Shown piece after piece: positions 45,086-53,535 of a stretch of 64,000 nt of DNA. The notes beneath the pieces were generated by a model. It was not told the origin of the DNA and did no database searches. It saw nothing but the letters and a program-made list of their open reading frames with translations. Each line of letters begins with the position of its first letter. Position 1 is the stretch's first letter. The translations under genes were made by a program, and so were the position numbers. The stretch is from assembly GCF_900130065.1 (NCBI RefSeq), contig NZ_FQXV01000011.1, forward strand, positions 62,001 to 126,000. The letters run 5' to 3'. Source of the DNA: Sporobacter termitidis DSM 10068 (lineage in GTDB: Bacteria > Bacillota > Clostridia > Oscillospirales > Oscillospiraceae).

Positions 45086-45772
45086 TCATGGGCCAGCCTC
45101 CAAAACCTCCCGCAGCAAGCTTCTTCCCGGGTCGTAGGACGATTTGATTTCCGCCAGCATGCTGCGGTAGAAGTCGGCGGCAGATTTCTGCCGGGGTACC
45201 ATGAGCGCCGCGGCGCGTTTTGTGTAGAACTTGCCGTAGAGCTTTTCGAGCTTGAATTTGTATTCCTGCAGGAAGGACGGGGCGCTGTCGGCGCTGCCGT
45301 CGGAGACGGTGCCGTCCGGGGCGAGGGTGTAGAGCGGCTCGGCCCTGTCGGCTCTGTACGAGATCGTCCTGGCGATGCCCAGCGTCCCGGTGGCGTCGAT
45401 CTTGTCGGCGTCGTAGACGATCTTCGCCTCCAATGACTGGGGGAGCCGGTCGGTGCGGTAACGATGGGTCTCGATACAGGCTTTCACATGCTGGGCCGGC
45501 GCCTCCTCCCAGCCGTTGAACCTGAGAAAGTCGTAAGCCTTTTCTCCGCCGGCCAGCGCGTGATCCACCGCCGGGTCCAAAAACTGCTCTTCCCTGCCGA
45601 TGTCGTGCAGCAGGCAGGCGGCGATCAGCACGTCGTAATCGACATGCTCTTCATACGAAGCGATATCGAGCGCCACGTACAGCACGCGGTAGATATGGTC
45701 CCTGTCGTGGGCGCTGTCCTTCATGCACAGGAGCATATAATCCTCGATATACCGGAATTGTTCGTCGGTCAT
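45086..45772 (-). CDS. HD-domain phosphohydrolase
   Basis: 228 residues from ATG 45772 (MTDEQFRYIEDYMLLCMK), after GAGGTGA. Metal-binding HD motifs: HDRDHIYRVLYVA and LLHDIGREE, then DADKIDATG. The family (YedJ/YpgQ-like) cleaves phosphates from nucleotides or related compounds. No neighbour suggests the substrate. Confidence 0.92.
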   Translation of the reverse strand: MTDEQFRYIEDYMLLCMKDSAHDRDHIYRVLYVALDIASYEEHVDYDVLIAACLLHDIGREEQFLDPAVDHALAGGEKAYDFLRFNGWEEAPAQHVKACIETHRYRTDRLPQSLEAKIVYDADKIDATGTLGIARTISYRADRAEPLYTLAPDGTVSDGSADSAPSFLQEYKFKLEKLYGKFYTKRAAALMVPRQKSAADFYRSMLAEIKSSYDPGRSLLREVLEAGP

Positions 45773-45901
45773 AGCGGTCACCTCGAAAATAGGGTATGTA
45801 TAGTTATACTATTGCGCCGCCCGCTTTAAAGTTCACGATCAATCCGGCCGACTGAGGCCGCCCTATTGTTATGGACGGCGCCCGGCGAAAACAAACTGCA
45901 C

Positions 45902-46579
45902 TCACGCATTTTTACGGCGGATCGCGTTTTTCAGGGCGGCGCTGTCGTTCAGATGCCCGATCTGGTGCCGTGTGACCGGCATGAGGATGATGCCGGCGAC
46001 GTCCTTTCTGCCCCAGAAATCCAAGAGCCATTCCGAATCGGGGTGCGCCGTCACGCCGCCTTCTCCGCGGATCTTCTCCAGTCCCTCCGGGCGGACCTTC
46101 CGTTTCATGTCGTCACAGGACAGGGCCTGAAGCACCTTTTGGGTGTTCTCCCCCACCGCCAGCCTGTACCGCTTTAAAGCCTCCATATCGATATTCCTGC
46201 TGAAATCGACGATCTCGTCGTCCGTCATGGCGTTGCCGGTGTCGGTCACCGCCGTGTTCAGGCGCGCCAGCCAGCTATGATTCAAAAGCTGATTGGCACA
46301 ATCGATCAGGATATTCACCGTTAAATCCTCGATGCGCGTGATATGCCAGATATTCCAGGCGATGGTGACGTCCTTGGCCGTCGGCATTACGGCGATATCC
46401 GCGGGCGCCAGGCCGTCCCATACCGTGTCCATATACGTCGGCGCCGCGCCGTCCGCCGAAAAATGCACGGCGCGGTGCATCGACAGGAAAAGCGCTTGAG
46501 CCTCGTTATAAAATTCCGGCTTCCGGATGATCTCTCTCAGCCGTGCCTGCCTTTCGTTCCAATCCGGCGCGATATGCAT
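45902..46579 (-). CDS. DinB-family protein
   Basis: 225 residues from ATG 46579 (MHIAPDWNERQARLREIIRK), 7 nt after GGGAGGG. Four-helix DinB fold with His positions in WNIWHITRIEDLTVN and VTRHQIGHLND for a metal site. Members are mostly thiol-dependent enzymes or of unknown role. Adjacent to the S4 gene on the same strand, but likely independent. Confidence 0.85.
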   Translation of the reverse strand: MHIAPDWNERQARLREIIRKPEFYNEAQALFLSMHRAVHFSADGAAPTYMDTVWDGLAPADIAVMPTAKDVTIAWNIWHITRIEDLTVNILIDCANQLLNHSWLARLNTAVTDTGNAMTDDEIVDFSRNIDMEALKRYRLAVGENTQKVLQALSCDDMKRKVRPEGLEKIRGEGGVTAHPDSEWLLDFWGRKDVAGIILMPVTRHQIGHLNDSAALKNAIRRKNA

Positions 46580-46612
46580 GTGCTTTCCCTCCCCTGCCGC
46601 ATCCGGCAAGCT

Positions 46613-47368
46613 TCAATAGACTCTCACGTCCACGAACAGCCGGCCCTTTTTCGTCTCTCTGCCGGCCCCGTCATAGACAAAACGGCCAAGGCCTCGGACG
46701 GAGACGATGTCGCCGGGGCCGGGCTCGTGGCTGGCGTTTTCCGTCAGGCGGCTGTTCACATGGACCTTGCCCTGGACAATGAGCGCCTGGCTTTCGCTCC
46801 GGGACAGCTTGTAGACGGCGGCGACGAGAGCGTCGAGCCGCTGGGAGGCGACGTTGACGCTGCGGGCCTCCGGCTCCCTGACGGCGATGTCCGGCAGCGC
46901 GTCAAGGACCTGGCAGCGGACCGAGGTGCGCTTCACCTGGCTGAATTCTCCGACGATAAAGCCGGAGATGGACTCCAGGCAGACGAGGCAGGCGCTGTTG
47001 TCCTGGAGGAGGATATCTCCCAGAACGCTCCGGCGCACGCCCAGCGCCATCAGCGCGCCAAGGAAATCCCGGTGGGTCAGCGCGTCGGCAAATTTCTGCG
47101 ACAGCGGCGTGACGGCGATATAGCTTAACGGCGGGGCCTCCTCATAGCCGCACAGCGCCGCGTCGCCAAAGCGGGCGATTTGGCGCTCGGCGCCGTCATA
47201 GCCGCCCAGCAGCGTCAGCGGCGCCGCGCCGGCGTCGAATTTCATGCCGAGCAGCGCGTCCTGCTCGGCAAGCGTGAGAAATTCGGAGTAGGTGTAGCGC
47301 TGCTGCGAAAAGGCCCGGTGCGTAAGCTCCAGAAGGCGCTTTTTAAGAAGTTCTGTTTCGTCCTGCAT
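46613..47368 (-). CDS. ylmH: YlmH-type S4 RNA-binding protein
   Basis: 251 residues. The N-terminal two-thirds is the YlmH domain (FLTLAEQDALL; LGALMALGVRRSVLGDILL). The S4 domain lies at about 176-235 (RLDALVAAVYKLSRSESQALIVQGKVHVNS). In Bacillus and Streptococcus ylmH lies near division genes and acts on ribosomes; here it is outside that cluster. Confidence 0.93.
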   Translation of the reverse strand: MQDETELLKKRLLELTHRAFSQQRYTYSEFLTLAEQDALLGMKFDAGAAPLTLLGGYDGAERQIARFGDAALCGYEEAPPLSYIAVTPLSQKFADALTHRDFLGALMALGVRRSVLGDILLQDNSACLVCLESISGFIVGEFSQVKRTSVRCQVLDALPDIAVREPEARSVNVASQRLDALVAAVYKLSRSESQALIVQGKVHVNSRLTENASHEPGPGDIVSVRGLGRFVYDGAGRETKKGRLFVDVRVY

Positions 47369-47406
47369 TTTGTGCTTCTCTCATTTCAAATTTTAACTGC
47401 GTGGTG

Positions 47407-47895
47407 TCATATGGCCGCGCCGGCCGGTTCCGGCTCCGTCAAGTCCGCGAATTCCGCGCCGGTCAGCCCGGCGAGCAGCTTCGGGTCCAGCGCCACCTGG
47501 AATCCGACCTTCCCCGCGCTGACAAAGATCGCGTCAAACAGCGCCGCCGTTTCGTCGATCACCGTCCGGAATAATTTTTTCATTCCCACCGGCGAGCACC
47601 CGCCGTGGATGTAGCCCGTCAGCGGCAGCAGCTCCTTCTGTCTGATCATGGCCACAGACTTGACGCCGACGGCCTTCGCCGCCTTTTTCAGATCGAGGCT
47701 TTTATCGACCGGGATGACAAAAACATAGTAATTCCCCGTATTTGCAGCTGTTACCAGCGTTTTGAACACGCGTTCGGTCCTTTCGCCGAGCTGTAGGGCG
47801 ACGGAAATCCCGTCCACCAGCGACGGGTCGTACGTGTGCGGTATATAGGGGATCTTCTTCTGGTCCAGAATGCGCATGACGTTTGTTTTTTCCAT
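47407..47895 (-). CDS. ybaK: Cys-tRNA(Pro) deacylase, YbaK/EbsC type
   Basis: 162 residues from ATG 47895 (MEKTNVMRILDQKKIPY), after GGGAGCGG. Key Lys in VIPVDKSLDLKKAAKAVG and the substrate loop LTGYIHGGCSPVGMKK are present. It removes cysteine wrongly attached to tRNA-Pro. Confidence 0.94.
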   Translation of the reverse strand: MEKTNVMRILDQKKIPYIPHTYDPSLVDGISVALQLGERTERVFKTLVTAANTGNYYVFVIPVDKSLDLKKAAKAVGVKSVAMIRQKELLPLTGYIHGGCSPVGMKKLFRTVIDETAALFDAIFVSAGKVGFQVALDPKLLAGLTGAEFADLTEPEPAGAAI

Positions 47896-48072
47896 AACCG
47901 CTCCCAATGGCTTTTAATCGTTTCCTCGATATTATCATCCGGGGCGGCATCGGTCAAGGCGGCCGCAGAACTGCGTCTTTACTTCATGCCCAACCTTGTG
48001 CTACACTGTCTCCAATGCCGGGAATCCCGGTATAATACGTATCGAAAGGACGGCGGCAGCCGCAGAACGCAT

Positions 48073-48306
48073 ATGGAAGAAATCAGGCCGGGCCGCTGGC
48101 GCCACTTCAAGGGCAACGACTACGAGGTGCTGTATCTGGCGCGCCATTCGGAGACGCTGGAGCCGATGGTGGTGTACCGGGCGCTTTACGGCGAGGGCGG
48201 CGTCTGGGTCCGCCCGGCGTCGATGTGGCTCCAGGCGGTCACGCACCAGGGCGCCGTCGTCCGGCGCTTTACGTACGTCGAAGACGATGGCGGGAAGGTG
48301 ACGTAA
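48073..48306 (+). CDS. DUF1653-like protein
   Basis: 77 residues (MEEIRPGRWRHFKGNDYEVL; VYRALYGEGGVWVRP). The pattern GxYRHFKGN-YEVL...E.MVVY..LYG..G.WVRP.SMW is that of DUF1653, a small uncharacterised domain. ATG 48073 has only a poor RBS. The next gene starts 8 bp later, so they are probably co-transcribed. Confidence 0.85.
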   Translation: MEEIRPGRWRHFKGNDYEVLYLARHSETLEPMVVYRALYGEGGVWVRPASMWLQAVTHQGAVVRRFTYVEDDGGKVT

Positions 48307-48314
48307 GTACGGCT

Positions 48315-48833
48315 ATGACATACGAATATTCCGTCATTTATTCAAAGCGCAAGACCCTGGCGCTGGAGATCACCAAAGACCTGCGGATTCTTGTCCGGGC
48401 GCCGATGCGCACGCCGGGGCGGCGCATCGAGCAGATGCTCTCGGAGCACGCGGCGTGGATCGCGACGCATCTGGAACGCCAGCGCCAGCGCAACGCGGCC
48501 ATGCCCGAGCTCACCGCGCAGGACGCGGCGCTATATAAAGAGCGCGCCAAAGCGGAGCTCCCGCCGAAGGTCGCCCATTACGCCGCGCTGATGGGGCTTT
48601 ACCCCACAGGCATCACCATCACCGGGGCTGAGAAGCGGTTCGGCAGCTGCAGCCCGAAAAACCGCCTCTGCTTCTCCTGGCGCCTCATGCGCTATCCGGA
48701 GGCCGCCGTCGACTACGTGGTGGTCCACGAGCTGGCCCACATCCGGCATAAAAATCACGGCAAGGCGTTCCACGCGCTCATCGCGTCGGTGCTGCCCGAC
48801 CATAAGGCACGGCAAAAGCTGCTGAAAGGCTGA
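48315..48833 (+). CDS. YgjP-like metallopeptidase (M48-related)
   Basis: 172 residues from ATG 48315 (MTYEYSVIYSKRKTLALEI). Zinc motif HELAHIRHKNHGKAF near residue 132, with RFGSCSPKNRLCFSWRLM before it. Family of cytoplasmic metalloproteins of unclear substrate. Downstream of DUF1653 by 8 bp. Confidence 0.92.
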   Translation: MTYEYSVIYSKRKTLALEITKDLRILVRAPMRTPGRRIEQMLSEHAAWIATHLERQRQRNAAMPELTAQDAALYKERAKAELPPKVAHYAALMGLYPTGITITGAEKRFGSCSPKNRLCFSWRLMRYPEAAVDYVVVHELAHIRHKNHGKAFHALIASVLPDHKARQKLLKG

Positions 48834-48877
48834 GATGCGTACATAACCGGATGGGAGCATCTGAAGGGATGGGTATC

Positions 48878-49402
48878 ATGAATTTTTTCAGCAACGGCTA
48901 CGTGCAGATCGCGTTCAGCTCGGTTGTGGTCTACCTGTTTATCGTTATTGCCGTCCGCGTTTTCGGGAAAAAGGAATTCTCGCAGCTTTCCGTGGTGGAC
49001 CTCGTCTTTATCCTGCTCATTTCCAACGCCGTCCAGAACGCGATGGTCGGCCCCAACACGACGCTGGCGGGCGGTCTCGTGGCCGCCGGCGCCCTGTTCG
49101 TGACGAATTTCGTCTTCAAGCAGGTCTTATACCGTTTTCCGAGGATCGGCCGCCTGCTTCAGGGCGAGGCGCTGATGCTCATCTACGAGGGCAGGCTCAA
49201 CAAAAGAAACGTCACGCGGGCGCGCCTGACGATGGACGAGATCATGGAGGCGCTCCGGGAGCACGGCGTGTCCCGCGTTGAAGACGTCAACCTTGCCGTC
49301 CTGGAAATCGACGGCAACATCAGCGTCCTGTCGGACGACTACAAGACCAGGACGCGGCGCCAGCGGAAGTCGCGCCAGTCTCTGTCCCAAAATCAGGGGT
49401 AA
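48878..49402 (+). CDS. DUF421 (YetF-type) membrane protein
   Basis: 174 residues from ATG 48878 (MNFFSNGYVQIAFSSVVVYL), after AAGGGATGG. Two to three membrane helices, then the cytoplasmic DUF421 domain (RLLQGEALMLIYEGRLNKRNVTRARLTMDEIMEALREHGV). It is shorter than YetF (about 230) but complete. Spore or envelope roles are known for relatives only. Confidence 0.9.
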   Translation: MNFFSNGYVQIAFSSVVVYLFIVIAVRVFGKKEFSQLSVVDLVFILLISNAVQNAMVGPNTTLAGGLVAAGALFVTNFVFKQVLYRFPRIGRLLQGEALMLIYEGRLNKRNVTRARLTMDEIMEALREHGVSRVEDVNLAVLEIDGNISVLSDDYKTRTRRQRKSRQSLSQNQG

Positions 49403-49425
49403 CCGCTCCGGAGGACGTGATCATT

Positions 49426-50310
49426 TTGAAGCCACCGAAAAACTGCCCGCAGGAGTACACCGTCGATAAGCCGGCGGGACTTCTGGAGTTCCTGCTGAGG
49501 ACGATGACCGGCATGTCCAGAAACAGCGTAAAATCGCTTTTGACCCGGGGCGCCGTGTCTGTCGGCGGCAAGACGGCAACAAAGCACGATACCCCGCTGC
49601 TGCCGGGCGTGACGGTGTCTGTGGCGCCGCCGGACGATCCTCGGCATATCGATATCGCCAAGCATCTGCGGATCATCTACGAGGACGAGGAGCTGATCGC
49701 CATCGACAAGCCGGCGGGCCTGCTGGCGATTGCCACGGACCGGGAGAAGACGGAGACGGCCTACCATCTCCTCACCGAGCATGTCCGGCGGGAGAACAAT
49801 AAAAGCCGCCTCTTCGTGGTCCACCGTCTGGACAAGGACACCTCGGGCGTCATGATCGCGGCAAAAAACGAGCGCATAAAGCTGGCGCTGCAAGACCAGT
49901 GGAACACGCTGGTACAGACGCGGGGCTACACCGCCGTGTCGGAAGGCGTCTTCCGGGAGAAAAGCGGCACCGTGACGTCCTGGCTGAAGGAGACGAAAAC
50001 ACACTTTGTCTACTCCGGCAGCCGGCCCGGCGACGGACGGGAGGCCGTGACGAGCTATGAGGTCATCCGGGAATCAGCGGCGTACTCCCTGCTCGGGATC
50101 ACGCTGGGGACCGGTCGCAAAAATCAGATCAGGGTCCATATGAGCGACCTTGGGCATCCCGTGGCCGGCGACAAAAAGTACGGCGCCCGGACGGACCCGC
50201 TGGGGCGGCTGTGCCTGCACGCCGGCCTTTTGGAGATACGGCACCCCTTCTCCGAAAGGCTCCTGGTCTTCCAAAGCGACACGCCAAAAGACTTTTTGGC
50301 GCTGTTTTAA
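49426..50310 (+). CDS. RluA-family pseudouridine synthase
   Basis: About 294 residues. The catalytic Asp lies in HRLDKDTSG near residue 140, followed by VQTRGYTAVSEG and the ending IRVHMSDLGHPVAGDKKYG. An S4-like N-terminal part is also present (NSVKSLLTRGAVSVGGK). Two starts are possible: GTG 49417 is only 2 nt from GGAGG, so TTG 49426 (11 nt) is preferred. It modifies uridines in rRNA or tRNA. Confidence 0.92.
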   Translation: MKPPKNCPQEYTVDKPAGLLEFLLRTMTGMSRNSVKSLLTRGAVSVGGKTATKHDTPLLPGVTVSVAPPDDPRHIDIAKHLRIIYEDEELIAIDKPAGLLAIATDREKTETAYHLLTEHVRRENNKSRLFVVHRLDKDTSGVMIAAKNERIKLALQDQWNTLVQTRGYTAVSEGVFREKSGTVTSWLKETKTHFVYSGSRPGDGREAVTSYEVIRESAAYSLLGITLGTGRKNQIRVHMSDLGHPVAGDKKYGARTDPLGRLCLHAGLLEIRHPFSERLLVFQSDTPKDFLALF

Positions 50311-50324
50311 ATTTTGCATGATAA

Positions 50325-50363
50325 AAAAGCAGCCTCCATCCGATGTTGATGGAGGCTGCTTTT
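50325..50363. terminator. Bidirectional terminator between RluA and GGDEF-EAL genes
   Basis: 16-bp perfect stem AAAAGCAGCCTCCATC/GATGGAGGCTGCTTTT with T runs on both strands. Confidence 0.92.
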
Positions 50364-50367
50364 CTGT

Positions 50368-52053
50368 TCAGCAAAGCGTTGTCGTCCTGGTAAGCGGGTC
50401 GTATTGCGCCGCGCCGGGCGGACACCGGCCGGCTGTCCGCAGCGCTTTTTGCGCCGCGGCTTCCAGGTCCCTTTCAATGAAGTTCCGGGCAAAGTCCTCG
50501 GCCCGGACAGGCTTGCCCAGCAGAAAGCCCTGTACCTGCCGGCAGCCGAGCTTGTTGAGTATTCGGAGCTGCTCGTGGGATTCCACGCCCTCGGCGATCG
50601 TTGTTTTCCCCACGGCTTCGGCCAGCCTGATAATGGCCCTGACGACCTCGACGCCGCTGCCGCCCGGCAGGAGCAGATTGTCGACGAGGGATTTGTCGAT
50701 CTTGATCCTGTCGAAGCGGTATTTGTTCAGGTAGCCCAGGGACGAGTACCCCGAGCCGAAATCGTCGATCGACACGGAGATATTGAGCTCCTCCAGCAGA
50801 TCGAAAATCGGCTTGACCTTTGAATTTTCCTCGATCATCAGATTTTCGGTGATCTCGGCGTCGATCCAGGCCGTGTTGACGCGGCTGTCGGTGATGAGCG
50901 TTTTCAGCGTCATGAAAAAGTCGTCCTCCGAAAGCTGGCGGGGCGAGATGTTGACGCCCATTTTCAGCTGTGTACCATACGTTTTGTTCCACAAAACGAT
51001 CTGCTCGACAGCCTGCACGAGCACCCATTTGCCGATTCTGCTGATAAAGTCGATCTCCTCGGCCACCGGCACGAAAACGCTCGGCGGGATATACCCGTGC
51101 TCCGCGCTTTTCCAGCGCAGGAGCGCCTCGGCGCCGATCAGCCTTTCTCCCGGCAGCTCGAACTGCGGCTGGAAGACCAGCTCAAAGTCCTTGGAAAAGT
51201 CAGCTTTGCGCAGGAGCGCCTCGATCTCGTTTTTCCGCGTGATGTTCTCTTTGTAAAGCGGGCTGTAAAACACGTATTTATTGAAGCCCTCCGTCTTTGC
51301 CTTGTACATGGAAATATCGGAATTTTTCAGCAGCGTCACGCCGTCTCCGGCGTCGTCCGGGCAGACGGCGACACCGACGCTGATGGTGACGTACAGGACC
51401 TGATCTCCCACAAAAATCGGCGCCGAGCAGATGTCGATGAGCTCCCTGCAGCAGGCGTCCAGCTCCTCGCGGCTCATACGGCCGCGGCGCATGACGGCAA
51501 ATTCGTCGCCGCCGAGGCGCGCGAGCACCGCGCCGTGCGTGTTCCACGCCATGAGCCTGTCCGCGATCGCGGCGATCGCCTTGTCGCCCACGTCGTGGCC
51601 GTAGCTGACGTTGATGGTTTTGAACCTGTCCACGTCAAACTGGAGGACGGCGAGCTTGTCGCCGGCCTCCAGCGACCGCGCCGCCTCCTCGATGCAGCGG
51701 AAAAAATAGTTCCTGTTATAGAGCCTTGTGACCGCGTCCCTGTCCGCCAACGCCGACATTGCTTCCAGCTGCTCCGCCAGCCTTTTCTCCAGTTCCTCGT
51801 TGATATCGTATTGCTCTTGGCAGAGCGCCTGGTTTTCCCTGGCGATTCTAACATATTTTGCGCTTTTGACGTCGGCGGCGAGAAGGCACGCGCCGGCGGC
51901 GGCCGCGCTCAGCAGCGTCACAGCGGCGCCCGGCGCTCCCCCGCGCAGTATAATCACGCAGGCGGAAAGCGCCGCCGAAGCGGCCGTCAGAAGGATGATG
52001 ATCGTGAATGTGCGTTTTTTATTCTGCAAATTCTGATCCTCACTTTTCGACAA
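50368..52053 (-). CDS. GGDEF-EAL cyclic-di-GMP protein
   Basis: 561 residues from TTG 52053, though TTG 52029 (MQNKKRTF) has a better GAGGA site upstream. Two membrane helices (about 15-35, 42-60) and a short coiled coil precede the GGDEF domain (intact LGGDEF near residue 190). The inhibitory RxxD site is not visible. The EAL domain follows with EALLRW, NISPRQL, DAEITENLM and DDFGSGYSSL, then AEGVE and QGFLLGKP. Both active-site sets are intact, so it may make and break cyclic-di-GMP. There is no PAS or similar sensor domain. The last 25 residues are a charged tail. Confidence 0.94.
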   Translation of the reverse strand: MSKSEDQNLQNKKRTFTIIILLTAASAALSACVIILRGGAPGAAVTLLSAAAAGACLLAADVKSAKYVRIARENQALCQEQYDINEELEKRLAEQLEAMSALADRDAVTRLYNRNYFFRCIEEAARSLEAGDKLAVLQFDVDRFKTINVSYGHDVGDKAIAAIADRLMAWNTHGAVLARLGGDEFAVMRRGRMSREELDACCRELIDICSAPIFVGDQVLYVTISVGVAVCPDDAGDGVTLLKNSDISMYKAKTEGFNKYVFYSPLYKENITRKNEIEALLRKADFSKDFELVFQPQFELPGERLIGAEALLRWKSAEHGYIPPSVFVPVAEEIDFISRIGKWVLVQAVEQIVLWNKTYGTQLKMGVNISPRQLSEDDFFMTLKTLITDSRVNTAWIDAEITENLMIEENSKVKPIFDLLEELNISVSIDDFGSGYSSLGYLNKYRFDRIKIDKSLVDNLLLPGGSGVEVVRAIIRLAEAVGKTTIAEGVESHEQLRILNKLGCRQVQGFLLGKPVRAEDFARNFIERDLEAAAQKALRTAGRCPPGAAQYDPLTRTTTLC

Positions 52054-52137
52054 AATTCGCGCATTATTGCGTATAGCTCTTTATCGATATAAATTTCCAT
52101 AATATTAGTAATTTACAAAGATTTTCTTGTACGGCGA

Positions 52138-52179
52138 CAAAAAAACCGCCGGATGGCGGAGTGCTCCGTCACCCGGCGG
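52138..52179 (-). terminator. Terminator of the YdcF gene
   Basis: On the minus strand a 15-bp stem (CCGCCGGGTGACGGA with TCCGCCATCCGGCGG) is followed by seven or more Ts. Confidence 0.88.
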
Positions 52180-52233
52180 CAACCGGGAATTCGTTGTTTT
52201 TCAGGGCCGTCCGATTGCGCGGGATGCGCGCGC

Positions 52234-52920
52234 TCAGTCGGTGATGTCGCCGTTACCGCCCACCGGAATAACGTCCCCCAGATACGTGGGCCGCGGCTTG
52301 AAAATACAGTTAAAAACATCCTTCGGGCGCGCCAGAATCTCCCGCATTTCCCGGAGAGCCTGACCGGCATACGGCCTCGGGTCGGAGGCCACGCCGTAGG
52401 CGTCGAGCCCCAGGGCGCGGGCGATATACACGGCCCGGTACAGGTGATACCGCTGCGTGACGATAACGATCTTTTTTGCCACGAAGACGTCGCGCGCGCG
52501 GTACATGCTCTCATATGTCGAAAAGCCGGCGTGGTCCTGGAATATATGGGACGACGGTACGCCGTACCGGACGGCGTAGTCCTTCATCACCTTGACCTCG
52601 TTATAGCTCACCTTGCCGTTGTCCCCACTCATGAGGAGCCTGTCGGAAACGCCCAGATGGTACAGCCGGACGCCCTCGGCAAGGCGGTCCTCCAGCATCT
52701 CGCTGGGGTATTTGTTGGCGTACACCGCGGCGCCCAGAACAAGGATGCAATCCACGCCGCCGAGCTTTGACGCCTCGTCCTCCGAGACGATCCACCGCCC
52801 GCCGGTGTCGACGACCTGTCTGTTCAGCAGGGCCAGCAGAATAGCCCCCGCCACAGCCAGCAGGACGACGGCGGAAAGGACGGTCCTTATGGTCCCGGCG
52901 TGTTTTTGACGGTTTTTCAT
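52234..52920 (-). CDS. YdcF/SanA-type DUF218 membrane protein
   Basis: 228 residues from ATG 52920 (MKNRQKHAGTIRTVLSAVVL), 9 nt after GGAGG. The longer upstream frame lacks an RBS. One membrane helix (about 13-32) precedes the DUF218 domain (CILVLGAAVYAN; DRLAEGVRLYHLGVSDRLLMSGD; IVTQRYHLYRAVYIARALGL). Such proteins influence cell-wall precursor traffic or vancomycin response. Confidence 0.92.
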   Translation of the reverse strand: MKNRQKHAGTIRTVLSAVVLLAVAGAILLALLNRQVVDTGGRWIVSEDEASKLGGVDCILVLGAAVYANKYPSEMLEDRLAEGVRLYHLGVSDRLLMSGDNGKVSYNEVKVMKDYAVRYGVPSSHIFQDHAGFSTYESMYRARDVFVAKKIVIVTQRYHLYRAVYIARALGLDAYGVASDPRPYAGQALREMREILARPKDVFNCIFKPRPTYLGDVIPVGGNGDITD

Positions 52921-53183
52921 CTCCTTAAGCCTCCGCGAAATCGGCGCCGCCGCTTTATCAAAGCCAGGCGCCTTCTCCCAGGGGCGAAAGCGCCTGTTGT
53001 TTGCCGTGTTCTTATGCTCAACTTTAACATAACCGCACCGATTATTCAAATCATTTTATTGTCAGATCCGGCCTTAACTGACAAGATTTGCCCGGAACCG
53101 GCGCGCGCATAAACCGGCCGCCGGCGCTCATACTATGAATGGACACTTCAGTATTCTCCATACGGAGGATCGGGTGTCATAAA

Positions 53184-53285
53184 ATGAATATCATCAAGCA
53201 AGGTTTAGTCGAACACTGGGAGATGATTAAGTTGAATTACGTCGGATGGCCAATATTGATACGCGCAGTGATTGACGTACCATAG
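53184..53285 (+). CDS. Possible small protein, 33 residues
   Basis: MNIIKQGLVEHWEMIKLNYV, then GWPILIRAVIDVP. GGAGG lies 16 nt upstream, which is far. It is followed by a good terminator. It could be a leader peptide or not translated at all. Confidence 0.3.
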   Translation: MNIIKQGLVEHWEMIKLNYVGWPILIRAVIDVP

Positions 53286-53337
53286 GCAAGAAGCTAAGCA
53301 GACAGACATTATTTCTCGCAAACTAAACAATGTCTTG

Positions 53338-53375
53338 AAAAGACGGGGATTCCTTACGGAATCCCTTGTCTTTTT
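53338..53375 (+). terminator. Hairpin terminator
   Basis: Stem AAAAGAC-GGGGATTCC/GGAATCCC-TTGTCTTTTT, loop TTAC. It ends any transcript from the small ORF. Confidence 0.75.
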
Positions 53376-53449
53376 CAGGCTGTCGGAATCCCTTGTGAAA
53401 GGCCGCGAACGGTCGAGTAAAATTGCCCTGTCCGTATAAAGACGATATG

Positions 53450-53478
53450 TTGAAATATGGAATTGCATATGTTACACT
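53450..53478 (+). promoter_or_regulatory. Promoter of the MATE gene
   Basis: TTGAAA (53450-53455) and TACACT (53473-53478), 17-bp spacer. Confidence 0.7.
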
Positions 53479-53535
53479 GGATGCAAAAAGTATCATGCTA
53501 CATATCCGTAGCGATTTCTGAGGTGAAAGGACATA

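Larger units (their letters stand above)
52921..53535. other. Intergenic region before the MATE gene
   Basis: It contains a small ORF (53184-53285), a terminator hairpin (53338-53375) and the MATE promoter (53450-53478). A second partial copy of GGAATCCCTTGT lies just after the hairpin. Confidence 0.5.
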